Shown: positions 44,776-54,684, counted from the first letter of the stretch. The stretch: DNA of 64,000 nt from 38-11 sp964539975 (GCA_964539975.1 CAZIKK010000012.1:11024-75023), one strand, 5' to 3'. Notes: generated by a model not told the origin, from the letters alone. A program made the numbers and translations.

Positions 44776-46473
44776 ATGGATCTTGGGAAGATGATTTCTG
44801 GGAAAAATTTTTACATGGGGCTAGTTAATAAAGACTTTCGTCTTGTCTTTATGAATGATCAGTTCCGCAATCTTTTTTTAGGTAAAAGCAAGAATGATGT
44901 CGAGGAAATACTAAAAAAACTAATTGTGGAACGTGTCGACTCAGACAAAATGAAAAAAGCGAGCTTTTTGCCCATCAATAATGCTTATTATAACATTATT
45001 GAAATGAGTTTAGTAGAAAACAAAATGTACGTATTTGTAGCGATAGATTATTCAGATGCGTATACGTTGAAAAATTTGGTATCGGATTTAGAAGAAGAAA
45101 TAGAATTCAACACAGCAGTCATGGACAGTTTACAAGATGGTATTTTTATTACAGATGAAAAAGGTATAGTACTGTACATAAACAAAAATTTTCTCCAATT
45201 ATCAGGACTAAGCAAGGATGATGTTATCGGGAAAGATGTTTTCTATCTACTTGACAATAAAATTGTACCGAATTCATGTTGTGCTAAAGTGATCGAAAGC
45301 AATATGCCTGCTTCAACGATTAACAAGTATTATACGGGCAAAGAGTGCTTAGTCTCTGGAAACCCAATTTTCAACAGACAAGGACAATTGAAGAGAGTGG
45401 TTTCTGTTATAAGGGATCTTTCGGAGCTTCAAAAATTGAAGCAAGAACTTGAGAAAACAACGTCTTTATCTAAAATTTACAAACAAAGAATTAATGAGTT
45501 AGAGACAGAAAAGCCATCAAGGTTTGTAAGTAATAATAAGGATATGCAGAAAATCGATGATATGGTAACAAGTATAGCTAATATTGATAGCACAATTCTA
45601 ATAATCGGAGAAACAGGCGTGGGTAAAGATTTCTTGGCAAAAAAAATTCATAATGCAAGTAATAGGAGCAAAGAAGGACCATTCTTGAAGATCAATTGCA
45701 GCGCTATTCCTGAGAACCTGTTAGAATCAGAATTATTTGGATACGAAAAAGGTGCATTTACAGGAGCAAATAAAAGTGGCAAACTAGGACTGTTCGAACT
45801 TGCAAACGAAGGGACGCTCTTTTTAGATGAAATAGGAGATATGCCATATAACCTGCAATCAAAACTTTTGACGGTCCTGCAAGACAAGGAAATATACAGA
45901 TTAGGTGGTAATTTACCGATCAAGATTAATTCAAGAATCATTGCTGCAACAAATGCAAATCTAGAAGATTTAATAAACAAAAAAAAGTTTAGAATTGATC
46001 TATACTATCGTTTAAATGTCATAAAAATGACCATACCACCATTAAGACAAAGAAAAGAAGACATTATTTCTCTTTCAGACCACTTCTTGTTCAGCTTAAA
46101 TGAAAAGCATAAAAAGAATAAAATCTTTACATCTGATCTCTATCAAGCCTTGCTAGCCTATTCGTGGCCTGGAAATATAAGAGAGCTTCAAAATACAATA
46201 GAAAGACTGGTTATAATGACAAAAGAAGATCAAATAGGAAGTGAGATGTTTAATTACTACATATTGGACTCAAATGATCTGTCAAAAAATCCTCTCGAAG
46301 AAGTTCAGAAGGGTGTGTTAAAAGAAGGAACGTTAAGGGAAAGGCTTGAAAGTTTCGAAAAACAGATTTTGGAAGACGCACTAAGGGAGTGTGGAACACT
46401 AAATAGTACGGCAAATTTCTTGGACATTACAATGTCTACATTGGTGAGAAGAAAAAGAAAATATGGAATATGA
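44776..46473 (+). CDS. Sigma-54 activator with PAS domains (ato regulator)
   Basis: 565 aa. A PAS-like N-terminal domain (~1-95), a clear PAS domain (~110-215; MDSLQDGIFITDEKG), a short coiled coil, AAA+ domain with Walker A GETGVGKDF (278-286), GAFTGA (326-331) and FLDEIGD, and a Fis-type helix-turn-helix at the C-terminus (LNSTANFLDITMSTLVRRK). No receiver domain, so the signal is probably a ligand or redox cue sensed by PAS. Divergent from the ato operon, whose -24/-12 promoter it should activate. Confidence 0.93.
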   Translation: MDLGKMISGKNFYMGLVNKDFRLVFMNDQFRNLFLGKSKNDVEEILKKLIVERVDSDKMKKASFLPINNAYYNIIEMSLVENKMYVFVAIDYSDAYTLKNLVSDLEEEIEFNTAVMDSLQDGIFITDEKGIVLYINKNFLQLSGLSKDDVIGKDVFYLLDNKIVPNSCCAKVIESNMPASTINKYYTGKECLVSGNPIFNRQGQLKRVVSVIRDLSELQKLKQELEKTTSLSKIYKQRINELETEKPSRFVSNNKDMQKIDDMVTSIANIDSTILIIGETGVGKDFLAKKIHNASNRSKEGPFLKINCSAIPENLLESELFGYEKGAFTGANKSGKLGLFELANEGTLFLDEIGDMPYNLQSKLLTVLQDKEIYRLGGNLPIKINSRIIAATNANLEDLINKKKFRIDLYYRLNVIKMTIPPLRQRKEDIISLSDHFLFSLNEKHKKNKIFTSDLYQALLAYSWPGNIRELQNTIERLVIMTKEDQIGSEMFNYYILDSNDLSKNPLEEVQKGVLKEGTLRERLESFEKQILEDALRECGTLNSTANFLDITMSTLVRRKRKYGI

Positions 46474-46476
46474 TTT

Positions 46477-47265
46477 TCATGACATATGCTTTCGACTCCA
46501 TGTCCAAATAAACAAGAAACCAACAGAAGCCAATAAGAAAAACAGAAAAGGATGAGGAGCAGCAAAAGGCAAAAACTTTTTGCTGGCACCTACAACTAGT
46601 CCTACAAATACCCAAGACAAGGTTTCTCGATAACGCCGATAAACACGGTCAAGAATATTGGAGAAACCAACAATGCCGATCAAAGAACCCATCAGATAAA
46701 CACCCAATGTAGACCATTCCAAGTTGGCCAATGCTAATAAAATGGGATAGTAAACGTTCATGATGACCAAAATTGGCCCTCCAGGGACACCTGGAAGAAT
46801 CATGGCCACACTAGCCAAAGCACCGGCAAACATCAATTTGAGATAACTGGGGGTAGTTGCTTCCAATAAAGGTGTTTCGTTTAAGCCCACCAATAGAAAG
46901 CCAACCACCAGCCCAATACCCAAACCCACCAAGCGTTTGAGATTGGGCTGGTGATGCTCTCCAAGAATAGTTCGGATGGAACCATAAATGCATCCAAAAA
47001 CAAATCCAATTAACAAAGAAGCATAAGAGTCAAGCAAATGCGTGACAATTCGACTGGTTACTAAAATTCCAAGGCCGGCACCAAAGGCAAAAGTCACCCA
47101 GCGAAAAATTTTGAAACGCGACAAGTCATGAATCAAGGTCTCGTATAAACCCAACACCAACAAAGCAGTTCCTCCACTCACGGGTGTAAGAATCACTAAG
47201 CCTACAATAAAGCCTTTAACTAATTTCTCGATTTCTCCAAACACAATCTTCTGATTCACCCACAT
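46477..47265 (-). CDS. DUF368 membrane protein (polyprenyl-phosphate transporter-like)
   Basis: 262 aa with about eight helices. Two repeated loops, TPVSGGTALLVLGLYETLI and LPGVPGGPILVIMNVYY, are the DUF368 signature. DUF368 members (PopT) have been linked to undecaprenyl-phosphate recycling across the membrane. Convergent with the ato activator with only 3 bp between the stops and no visible terminator. Confidence 0.8.
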   Translation of the reverse strand: MWVNQKIVFGEIEKLVKGFIVGLVILTPVSGGTALLVLGLYETLIHDLSRFKIFRWVTFAFGAGLGILVTSRIVTHLLDSYASLLIGFVFGCIYGSIRTILGEHHQPNLKRLVGLGIGLVVGFLLVGLNETPLLEATTPSYLKLMFAGALASVAMILPGVPGGPILVIMNVYYPILLALANLEWSTLGVYLMGSLIGIVGFSNILDRVYRRYRETLSWVFVGLVVGASKKFLPFAAPHPFLFFLLASVGFLFIWTWSRKHMS

Positions 47266-47376
47266 GTTTGATCACACTCCATCTAGTCATAGCCAGAAAT
47301 ACCTATCTCCATTCCATTATAGGTGGCAAATCGAAAATAGTCAAAATGGTTGATGTGAAAAATTAGTCAGCTGTGA

Positions 47377-47405
47377 TTGATAATCCAAGAAAAACATAGT
47401 AGAAT
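47377..47405 (+). promoter_or_regulatory. Sigma-A promoter of the NSS transporter gene
   Basis: TTGATA, 17 bp, TAGAAT, 36 bp before the start codon. Confidence 0.65.
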
Positions 47406-47440
47406 AACAGAGTTAAAAGTGAAAAATATGGGAGGTTACC

Positions 47441-48850
47441 ATGGAACAAAATGTTAGGGAAAGCTGGGGATCTAGAATCGGTTTTCTCATGGCAGCGGCG
47501 GGATCTGCAATTGGACTAGGTAATATATGGCGTTTCCCTTATGTGGCTGGAGATAATGGCGGAGGCGCATTTTTAATCATTTATCTGGGCTGTGTGTTTC
47601 TTATCATGCTGAATGTGATGATGGCAGAATTGGCCTTAGGTAGAAAAAGTCAGATTAGTGCGGTGGGTGCTTACAAACGTGTAAGTAGAAGATGGACTTT
47701 TGTTGGTGTGATGGGCGTACTAAGTGGTTTTTTGATTATGGGATTCTATCCAGTGGTGGGCGGATGGGCTACAGCTTATATTTTCAAGTCATTTACTGGA
47801 CTTTTGGTGGATCCAGCTGCAATAGCTGGACATTTTGAGGTTTTTATTGAGAATCCCGTTGAACCACTGCTTTGGATGCTGTTATTTTTAGTGGTCAATG
47901 TTTTGATCGTCGTAAAAGGAATCAAAGCTGGAATTGAAGTAGCCGGCAAAATTCTAATGCCCTTATTATTCGTTTTACTGATTGTGATTTCTATCAAAAG
48001 CATGACTTTGGAAGGTGCTGGTGCGGGATTATCCTTTCTTTTCAAACCAGATTGGGACGCGGTATCTGGACAAACCTTTCTGGCGGCCATAGGCCAAGCT
48101 TTTTTCTCGTTAAGTCTGGGGATGGGTTGTATGGTGACTTATGGAAGCTACTTAAATAAAGGAGATCGTCTGCCTCAAAATGCATTTATGATTGTCACGA
48201 TGGATACCATTGTGGCTATATTGGCTGGATTGGCTTTGTTTCCGGCGTTGTTTGCCTTTGGAATGAAGCCCACGGAGGGACCAGGATTGGTGTTTTCTGT
48301 GGCCCCTGCCATTTTTGCAGCCATGGGAAACATTGGCATTGTGCTGTCAGGACTGTTTTTTGTCGCATTGGCTATAGCGGCACTGACATCGTCGGTATCG
48401 CTATTGGAAGTGGTGGTTGCCTATATGATTGATGAGCGAGGATTGAAACGAAAAACAGCAGTGGTTTTCTCTGCAAGCATTATGGGAATCATGTGCATAG
48501 CGTCGTCCTTATCTTTGGGTATTTGGTCGCATGTGAAGGTTTTAGGAGTAGGCGCCTTTGATATGTTCGATTTTTTAACGGACAAAGTGTTTTTGGCTAT
48601 TGGCGGATTCTTCACAGCCATTATGGTGGGGTGGTTCATGGATAAAAAAGCTTTAAAAGAAGAATTGAACAACCAAGGAGAGACGCCATTTAAACTGTTT
48701 GAAGGTTGGTATTTTTTGATCAAATACGTCATTCCTTTTGCCATCGGCGCGGTAGCTATAACAGGAATTCGATCGGTAGAAGAAACAGGCGTGGTGGTGT
48801 TAGGTATGGGTATCATTGCATTATTGGCCTTCATTTCAAAGAAACTGTAA
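47441..48850 (+). CDS. Sodium-dependent NSS-family transporter
   Basis: 469 aa, about twelve helices. The N-terminal signature WGSRIGFLMAAAGSAIGLGNIWRFPY (read in parts) with the sodium-site AAAGSAIGLGN, and AFFSLSLGMGCMVTYGSY, match bacterial LeuT/MhsT-type transporters. Imports an amino acid or related solute with sodium. Upstream of an M20 amidohydrolase; palindrome copy 8 begins at its stop codon. Confidence 0.93.
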   Translation: MEQNVRESWGSRIGFLMAAAGSAIGLGNIWRFPYVAGDNGGGAFLIIYLGCVFLIMLNVMMAELALGRKSQISAVGAYKRVSRRWTFVGVMGVLSGFLIMGFYPVVGGWATAYIFKSFTGLLVDPAAIAGHFEVFIENPVEPLLWMLLFLVVNVLIVVKGIKAGIEVAGKILMPLLFVLLIVISIKSMTLEGAGAGLSFLFKPDWDAVSGQTFLAAIGQAFFSLSLGMGCMVTYGSYLNKGDRLPQNAFMIVTMDTIVAILAGLALFPALFAFGMKPTEGPGLVFSVAPAIFAAMGNIGIVLSGLFFVALAIAALTSSVSLLEVVVAYMIDERGLKRKTAVVFSASIMGIMCIASSLSLGIWSHVKVLGVGAFDMFDFLTDKVFLAIGGFFTAIMVGWFMDKKALKEELNNQGETPFKLFEGWYFLIKYVIPFAIGAVAITGIRSVEETGVVVLGMGIIALLAFISKKL

Positions 48851-48888
48851 CAAAAAACAAAAGGGACGGTTCTTTTTGTTTTTTGTTA
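48848..48888 (+). repeat. GGGACGGTTCC palindromic element, copy 8
   Basis: Centre at 48868; TAA stop codon forms the outer left arm and is mirrored by TTA on the right. One extra G-T pair (CTTTTTG instead of CCTTTTG). Confidence 0.82.
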
Positions 48889-48934
48889 GTCAAGAAAACA
48901 GACTGGCTTTGTGCAAGAAAAATAGGGAGGGATC

Positions 48935-50533
48935 ATGAAGATCAGAACAGATATTGGGGAAAAAATGCAACGATTAACAGATGGAAGACAAGAGTTGCTA
49001 AAGCAAGTGAGCCAAAGAGTTTGGAAACTTGCTGAAGTCAGCAGGCATGAGTTCGAGTCGGCGCAGTTTTTGGTCAATCAGCTGAAATCATTGGGCTTTG
49101 ACGTGGTTCAAGGTGTAGGTGGTTACCCCACCAGTTTTATTGGAGAATGGAACAATGGAGCAAAAGGACCAGTGGTGGGTTTGTTGTGTGAGTACGATGC
49201 CTTGCCGGGATTGTCTTCGGAAGAAGAAGGCAAACCAGGTCATGGATGTGGGCACAATCTGTTTGCAGGCGCCGCGATTACGACTGGAGATATTTTGAAA
49301 GCCTATATGGAAGAAGAAGGTATTCCGGGGACCATTAAAGTATTTGGAACACCGTCAGAAGAAAGCTATGGAAGCAAGCCTTTCTTAGTGAAGCAAGGAT
49401 TCTTTGATGGAGTTGACTTTTTTATTGGGTTTCACCCATTAGAGTTCAATGGAGTTTTATATGCCACCCATAATGCTATGGTCACAAAAAAATATAGGTT
49501 TCACGGGAAAACTTCTCATGCCGGGGCAGAACCAGAGTTAGGAATCAGCGCATTGGATGCGGTAGAAATTATGAATGTGGCAGTGAATTATTTGCGAGAA
49601 CATGTCACCCAAGATGCACGAATTCATTACATTATTACCCATGGTGGGGATGCCCCAAATATCGTGCCTGGATATGCAGAAAGCTTGTACGTGGCACGAG
49701 CTCAAGACTTGTCCAATCTAAGAAGCATTACTGAAAAAATCGACAATTGTGCCAAAGGGGCTGCTTTGGCGACGGGAGCCACTTGCGATATAGAGATTGT
49801 TGAATCTTTCGCCAACACAGTTTTGAATCGACCCTATTGTGAATTAGGGCATCAATATATCCAATACTTTGGAGCGCCTCCTTATACAGAGTCGGATCAA
49901 CAATCAGTGGCGGAATTTGGGAAAAAAGAAGGCTTGTTGACAAAGATAGAGTCTTTGCCAGAAACGCAAGGCGCTTATGGGGCATCCACAGATGAAGGCG
50001 ATGTGTCATGGGTAGGGCCTTGGGCAAGAATTTGCATGGCGGTGTTGGCGGACGGAACACCAGGACATTCTGTTGAAGTGACGCAGCAATCAAATATGTC
50101 ATTTGCTTTCAAAGGCATGTTGCATAATGTGAAAGTATGGGCATCCACGTTAGGACATCTGATGACAGTTGAAGAAGATTTGAGAAGAGTCAAAGATTAT
50201 CACCAGGAAGCGATGAAAAACCGTCAATACGATCGGTCTTTTAACGCCATTCCCGATCCCAAATTCTTTCCAAATTCCCCAGGCTTTGAGATCATAGCCT
50301 TTGATAGGATACAAGTTGAAGTTAAAAAGAATCCGTTTCTTAGAGAACAACAGAAAGGACAAATCTATTTCACCCAAAAGGGAAACAGAATAGGTGAGAA
50401 AAACTTAGAACAACAGGACGAGACCATCTCAGTAGTGTTGAAAAAGGAAATAGAGGAAAAACAGCCTATTTATATTTATTATCAAAATCAAACCGATCAA
50501 CAGGAAACCTTTTTGGGATATTTGCATAAATAA
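48935..50533 (+). CDS. M20 amidohydrolase, AbgB-like, with C-terminal extension
   Basis: 532 aa. Metal ligands in GLLCEYDALPG and GHGCGHNL, catalytic Glu in GTPSEESYG, dimerisation domain with GKTSHAGAEPELG. Closest in style to AbgB, which cleaves p-aminobenzoyl-glutamate, though other N-acyl amino acids are possible. About 80 residues beyond the usual end (from IIAFDRIQVEVKKN) form a lysine/glutamine-rich extension I do not recognise. Follows the NSS transporter gene. Confidence 0.88.
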   Translation: MKIRTDIGEKMQRLTDGRQELLKQVSQRVWKLAEVSRHEFESAQFLVNQLKSLGFDVVQGVGGYPTSFIGEWNNGAKGPVVGLLCEYDALPGLSSEEEGKPGHGCGHNLFAGAAITTGDILKAYMEEEGIPGTIKVFGTPSEESYGSKPFLVKQGFFDGVDFFIGFHPLEFNGVLYATHNAMVTKKYRFHGKTSHAGAEPELGISALDAVEIMNVAVNYLREHVTQDARIHYIITHGGDAPNIVPGYAESLYVARAQDLSNLRSITEKIDNCAKGAALATGATCDIEIVESFANTVLNRPYCELGHQYIQYFGAPPYTESDQQSVAEFGKKEGLLTKIESLPETQGAYGASTDEGDVSWVGPWARICMAVLADGTPGHSVEVTQQSNMSFAFKGMLHNVKVWASTLGHLMTVEEDLRRVKDYHQEAMKNRQYDRSFNAIPDPKFFPNSPGFEIIAFDRIQVEVKKNPFLREQQKGQIYFTQKGNRIGEKNLEQQDETISVVLKKEIEEKQPIYIYYQNQTDQQETFLGYLHK

Positions 50534-50541
50534 GATAAAAG

Positions 50542-50578
50542 ACAAAAAACAAAAGGAACCGTCCCTTTTGTTTTTTGT
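50542..50578 (-). repeat. GGGACGGTTCC palindromic element, copy 9 (inverted)
   Basis: The only copy on the minus strand, centre 50560. Oriented with the lysR gene, whose stop codon overlaps its edge; it lies between convergent genes. Confidence 0.83.
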
Positions 50579-51486
50579 TAGACGATTGTCTTGAGCATTT
50601 CTGAGATCTCTAGGCAATAGGGCGACAGTTTGTTGCCTTTTAGATAGACCCCTGAAAACTCGATGCTCAAGGGGGAAACGCCCACATCGAAAAAGACAAC
50701 ATGTTCGATGTCGCTTGCGAATGACAAATAGTTTTCTGGACAAAACCCCACGCCGTAGTTGTAATTCACTAAATTCAACATGGTCATTACCTTACTGACC
50801 CTGAACACATTCAACGGGGCCATGCTATGTTCATCCAACATTTTTCGACTGTAAGTGTAGAGGCTCTGGTTCTCGTTTAGGAGTATGAATCGTTCATCTT
50901 TGAAATGTTTCAAATCAATCCAAGGATGTTTGCGGCCCTTTACGGTGATTCCTTCACTGATTAAAGGGTTGTTTTTGTGAACAGCAAACAGTAGTTGGTC
51001 ATGTCGAATGGGAATGTAGGACAGATCCTTGTTTCTTGAAGGACAGTTGCAAAACAAAATATCAATCTGTCCGTTGTACAACATGTCTGTCATATGCCGA
51101 TAGTTGGCTTCATGCCAGATCAGGTCGATATGGGGATGAGCATCGGTGAACATTTTGATTAATTTAGGAGACAGGTGATTGGAACGCAAATCTTGCATGC
51201 CCACTTTTAGGCGTTCTTTGTAATCCCTAAGAAAACTGGACAATTCCATGTCAAAGGTGTTTTTTAGATCGATCATTTGTCTAGCCTTCTCCACATAAAG
51301 CTCACCAATGTAGGTGAGGACAAAGCGTTTCCCTGTTCGATCGAATAGTTTGGTTCCTAAGGATTTTTCCAGATTGCTGATGTACAGGCTAAGTGCCGGC
51401 TGAGAAATGTAGAGTTCTTTTGCGGCCTGGGTCAAGTTGCCTGTTTCTGCCAAAGTACACACATAACGTTGCTCTTTTAAATTCAT
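50578..51486 (-). CDS. LysR-family transcriptional regulator
   Basis: 302 aa. N-terminal winged helix (CTLAETGNLTQAAKELYISQPALS) and periplasmic-binding-like effector domain. ATG 51486 has GAGGTG five bases upstream. Divergent from the M20-peptide-transport operon (51819-58563) and so its likely regulator; convergent with the AbgB-like gene. Confidence 0.9.
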   Translation of the reverse strand: MNLKEQRYVCTLAETGNLTQAAKELYISQPALSLYISNLEKSLGTKLFDRTGKRFVLTYIGELYVEKARQMIDLKNTFDMELSSFLRDYKERLKVGMQDLRSNHLSPKLIKMFTDAHPHIDLIWHEANYRHMTDMLYNGQIDILFCNCPSRNKDLSYIPIRHDQLLFAVHKNNPLISEGITVKGRKHPWIDLKHFKDERFILLNENQSLYTYSRKMLDEHSMAPLNVFRVSKVMTMLNLVNYNYGVGFCPENYLSFASDIEHVVFFDVGVSPLSIEFSGVYLKGNKLSPYCLEISEMLKTIV

Positions 51487-51818
51487 TTGGTCACCTCGCA
51501 TATATTAACAAGAACATGAATAATACAAGTCCAATATATCAAAGATAACACGCAATATCAATATATGAAAAACAAAATAATACATGATATTCATAAGATA
51601 AAATTAATGAACAAGATTCTCATTTAAATGAAGAATAAGCCAATAGATTGCAATAACCATTCAAAACAACGTTTTCATATTTCTCGAAATCCTTATAAAG
51701 CACTATAAGTATACGTTAATATTTTCATAACATATTTAAAATTAACAAACACTAGATATATTGATATGATAGAAGCCAAGATGAGGATTCATCCAAAGAA
51801 ACTCAACTAGGAGGATAA
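51487..51818. other. 332-bp AT-rich divergent intergenic region
   Basis: Holds the promoter at 51742-51770 and several ATAT-rich partial dyads (e.g. ATGA-TAT-TCAT near 51584) that could be LysR sites; I could not single one out. No ORF or RNA structure recognised. Confidence 0.6.
51742..51770 (+). promoter_or_regulatory. Sigma-A promoter of the M20-Dpp operon
   Basis: TTAACA, 17 bp, TATGAT; each 5/6 match, 48 bp before the M20 start. Confidence 0.7.
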
Positions 51819-53006
51819 ATGAAACAACAAATACTTGACTTCATTGATCAAAACTCAGCTGATTTGAATCAGCTCTCAGAAACTATTTTCAACAATCCGG
51901 AATTGAAATTTAACGAATACTTCGCAGTTGAGGCTTTAACGAACTGGTTGAATGAAAACGACTTTTGCGTAGAAAAGAATGTATTTGGCCTAGAGACCGC
52001 TTTTCGAGCTGTTTTCCAAAACGGCGAAGGAGGACCCTCTATTGGGCTATTATGTGAGTATGATGCATTGGAAGTAGGTCATGCCTGCGGGCATCATATG
52101 CAAGGGCCGATCATGTTTTTGGCGGCAAAAGCCTTGAAAGCCCTTTACCATGACAAGCCATACAAGCTGGTGATTTATGGAACTCCCGCAGAAGAAGGTG
52201 GACAGGGAAAAAGAATCATGTTGGAACATGGGGGATTTAAAGATATTGACATCGCTTTGATGAACCATGCGGCTTCTAACACAACCGTTGACATTAAATC
52301 TTTGGCAGGTGCCAAATTGCAATTTGAGTTTGAAGGCAAGGCAGCACATGAGGCTTTGTTTCCTGAATTGTCTAGAAGTGCCTTTGATGGTATGCTGTTG
52401 GCTTTTCAAGGGATTGAATTTTTGAGAGGCCATGTAAAGGATGATGTAAAATTCAAATACTTCATTGATGAGGATAAAGGGAAAGTGAAAAATGATGACA
52501 CGACAACAGCGTGCTGCCATGTGAACATCCGTACCTACCATGAAGACGATGTAGAAGAATTGATGGATAGAATGATCGCCGTGTTTGAAGGGGCGGCTCT
52601 GATGACTGGGACAAAGGTAAAATCGGAGAAAGCTTCAAGGATGAAAAGCAAACTGCCCTCTTTGTCCTTGAACAAAATTATGATGGAAAACGCAGAAAAA
52701 TTGAAGGCACCTGAAATCATACCCTTCCGCAAAAAGACAGGCAGCACAGATTTTGGTTTTGTTACCCATATATTGCCTGGCGCGGTAATTCGATATCCAC
52801 TAGCTCCAGAAGGGATAAGCACTCATTCCACAGAATTTTTGGATTATTGTACAGGAGAACATGCCCATAACATGATCCGTTTGGCAGCCAAAATTTTAGC
52901 ATGGTCCATGTTGGATATCATTGAAAATGGAACAACGCTTCAAAAAGTACAACAGGAGTTTTATGGCAGGAAACAGTCAAAACAGACTGAATTCGAACTG
53001 CTCTAA
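51819..53006 (+). CDS. M20 amidohydrolase (peptidase/aminoacylase type)
   Basis: 395 aa. Metal site GLLCEYDALEVGHACGHH (overlapping motifs), catalytic Glu in GTPAEEGGQGK, GKAAHEALFPELS in the lid domain and HSTEFLDYC near the end. Hydrolyses an N-acyl or peptide bond. First gene of an operon with a peptide ABC importer, so its substrate is probably what the importer brings in. AGGAGG ribosome site. Confidence 0.9.
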   Translation: MKQQILDFIDQNSADLNQLSETIFNNPELKFNEYFAVEALTNWLNENDFCVEKNVFGLETAFRAVFQNGEGGPSIGLLCEYDALEVGHACGHHMQGPIMFLAAKALKALYHDKPYKLVIYGTPAEEGGQGKRIMLEHGGFKDIDIALMNHAASNTTVDIKSLAGAKLQFEFEGKAAHEALFPELSRSAFDGMLLAFQGIEFLRGHVKDDVKFKYFIDEDKGKVKNDDTTTACCHVNIRTYHEDDVEELMDRMIAVFEGAALMTGTKVKSEKASRMKSKLPSLSLNKIMMENAEKLKAPEIIPFRKKTGSTDFGFVTHILPGAVIRYPLAPEGISTHSTEFLDYCTGEHAHNMIRLAAKILAWSMLDIIENGTTLQKVQQEFYGRKQSKQTEFELL

Positions 53007-53023
53007 ATAAAAAGGAGGGAACC

Positions 53024-54640
53024 ATGAGAAAATTATTAAGTAGGGGAATAGCATTGATGCTAGTAATGGTGATGGTGTTGGCATTGGCAGCATGTGGTGG
53101 TGGAAATGATACGCCTGATCAGGGGAACCAACCATCAAACAACACACCAAGTCCAGGTGGGTCTGATTCCACAGAACCTGATGGTGAAAAAGTGTCATCT
53201 AAAGACACCATGATTGTAGCCATCGATAGAGAACCAGCCTCTATGGATCCAGCAGGCAACACAGTATCCATGAAACGTTTGATGGAAAATGCGATCTATG
53301 ACACATTGCTTAAATTTGACAGTGAGTTGACACCCACAGCTGCCTTGGCTGAAAGCTGGGAACAGTTGGATGATCTAACTTGGCAGTTTAATTTGAGAGA
53401 AGGCGTGTTGTTCCACAATGGAGAAGAAATGAAAGCCAGTGATGTGGTGTATTCCTTTAAACGATTGGAAGACCATGCGACTTCAGCTCCTAATGTGGCA
53501 AAGCTTGATTTGGACGCTTTGGAGGCCAAAGATGATTATACGGTTATCTTGAAAACAACAGAGCCTTATGCTTTCTTGGAAGCGTTGCTGTGTAACCAAG
53601 GAATGAGTATTGTCAATGAAAATGTGGTATCAGCTGCAGGAGAGAATTATGGCAGAGAACCAATTGGAACAGGTCCTTTCAAATTCGTATCTTGGGCAGC
53701 TGGTGACAATATTGTCATCGAAAGAAACGATGATTATTGGGGAGATGTGGCTTTATTGAAGACCATCACATTCAGAATCATCACAGAAGCAGCTAGTCGA
53801 ACCATTGATTTGGAAAGTGGTGGTGTGGACATGAACCTATTGGTTTCGGCAACAGATGCAGATCGTATAGACAGTAGCCCAGACACACAACTTTTTAGAA
53901 ATACCACAACAAACATTCGTTATATCGCTTTTAATACACAAAAAGACGTATTCAAAGACAAATTAGTTCGACAGGCATTCTATCATGCGACAGATGTCGA
54001 TATCATCAGAGAAGTTGTTTACACTAGCAACTATTCGGCACCGGCCATCTCACCTGTTGGCCCAGGACTACCAGGCAGAAACGAGAATTTGGAACCTTAT
54101 ACCTATGACATCGAAAAAGCAAAACAATTATTGGCAGATGCAGGTTATCCTAATGGCGTAGAAGTTGAGTTCATGTATCTAGCTAACTCTCAAAACAATA
54201 TGTTGGCAGAAATGTTAATGGATATGTGGAAAGACGCTGGGATTACATTGGTACTAAAACCAACAGAATCCGCTACGTTAACGTCAGCATTGAATGCTGG
54301 GGAGCATGAAATGTGTTCGGCTGGAACAAGTTTTCAATTAGTAGACCCAGGCGATGGACTGTACCGATTTTTCCATACAGACAATATGAATGCCAGTACC
54401 TCTCGGTCAAAACTGTCCAATCCAGATATAGATGCTTTGTTGGATCAGATTATCGTCACTACAGATGCTGAGAAGAGAAATCAAATGGTGAAAGACGTAC
54501 AAGTCTTGATCCATGAAGAGGCGCCATTTATCTATTTGGCACATCCAATGGGATTGGTCGGAGCAAGCTCTAACTTGAGAGGATTCAACACAGTTGTAAC
54601 TTCAATGTACGATTTCAACTATGTCTATTTTGTAGAATAA
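53024..54640 (+). CDS. dppA: Peptide ABC transporter substrate-binding lipoprotein
   Basis: 538 aa, SBP_bac_5 family. Lipoprotein signal with lipid-attached Cys24 (LALAACGGG), a Gly/Pro/Ser linker, then the cluster-C fold (PTAALAESWEQLDDLTWQFNL; GTGPFKFVSWAAGDN). Binds di- or oligopeptides or similar ligands outside the membrane. A stem-loop follows before the permease genes. Confidence 0.93.
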   Translation: MRKLLSRGIALMLVMVMVLALAACGGGNDTPDQGNQPSNNTPSPGGSDSTEPDGEKVSSKDTMIVAIDREPASMDPAGNTVSMKRLMENAIYDTLLKFDSELTPTAALAESWEQLDDLTWQFNLREGVLFHNGEEMKASDVVYSFKRLEDHATSAPNVAKLDLDALEAKDDYTVILKTTEPYAFLEALLCNQGMSIVNENVVSAAGENYGREPIGTGPFKFVSWAAGDNIVIERNDDYWGDVALLKTITFRIITEAASRTIDLESGGVDMNLLVSATDADRIDSSPDTQLFRNTTTNIRYIAFNTQKDVFKDKLVRQAFYHATDVDIIREVVYTSNYSAPAISPVGPGLPGRNENLEPYTYDIEKAKQLLADAGYPNGVEVEFMYLANSQNNMLAEMLMDMWKDAGITLVLKPTESATLTSALNAGEHEMCSAGTSFQLVDPGDGLYRFFHTDNMNASTSRSKLSNPDIDALLDQIIVTTDAEKRNQMVKDVQVLIHEEAPFIYLAHPMGLVGASSNLRGFNTVVTSMYDFNYVYFVE

Positions 54641-54656
54641 GCAAAGGCTTTTAAGA

Positions 54657-54684
54657 TGCGGGACAGAGATGATTTTGTCCCGCA
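54657..54684 (+). other. Stem-loop between dppA and dppB
   Basis: TGCGGGACA pairs perfectly with TGTCCCGCA (9 bp) over a 10-nt loop, with no T tract. Typical position for a stabiliser that raises binding-protein mRNA over permease mRNA. Confidence 0.65.
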
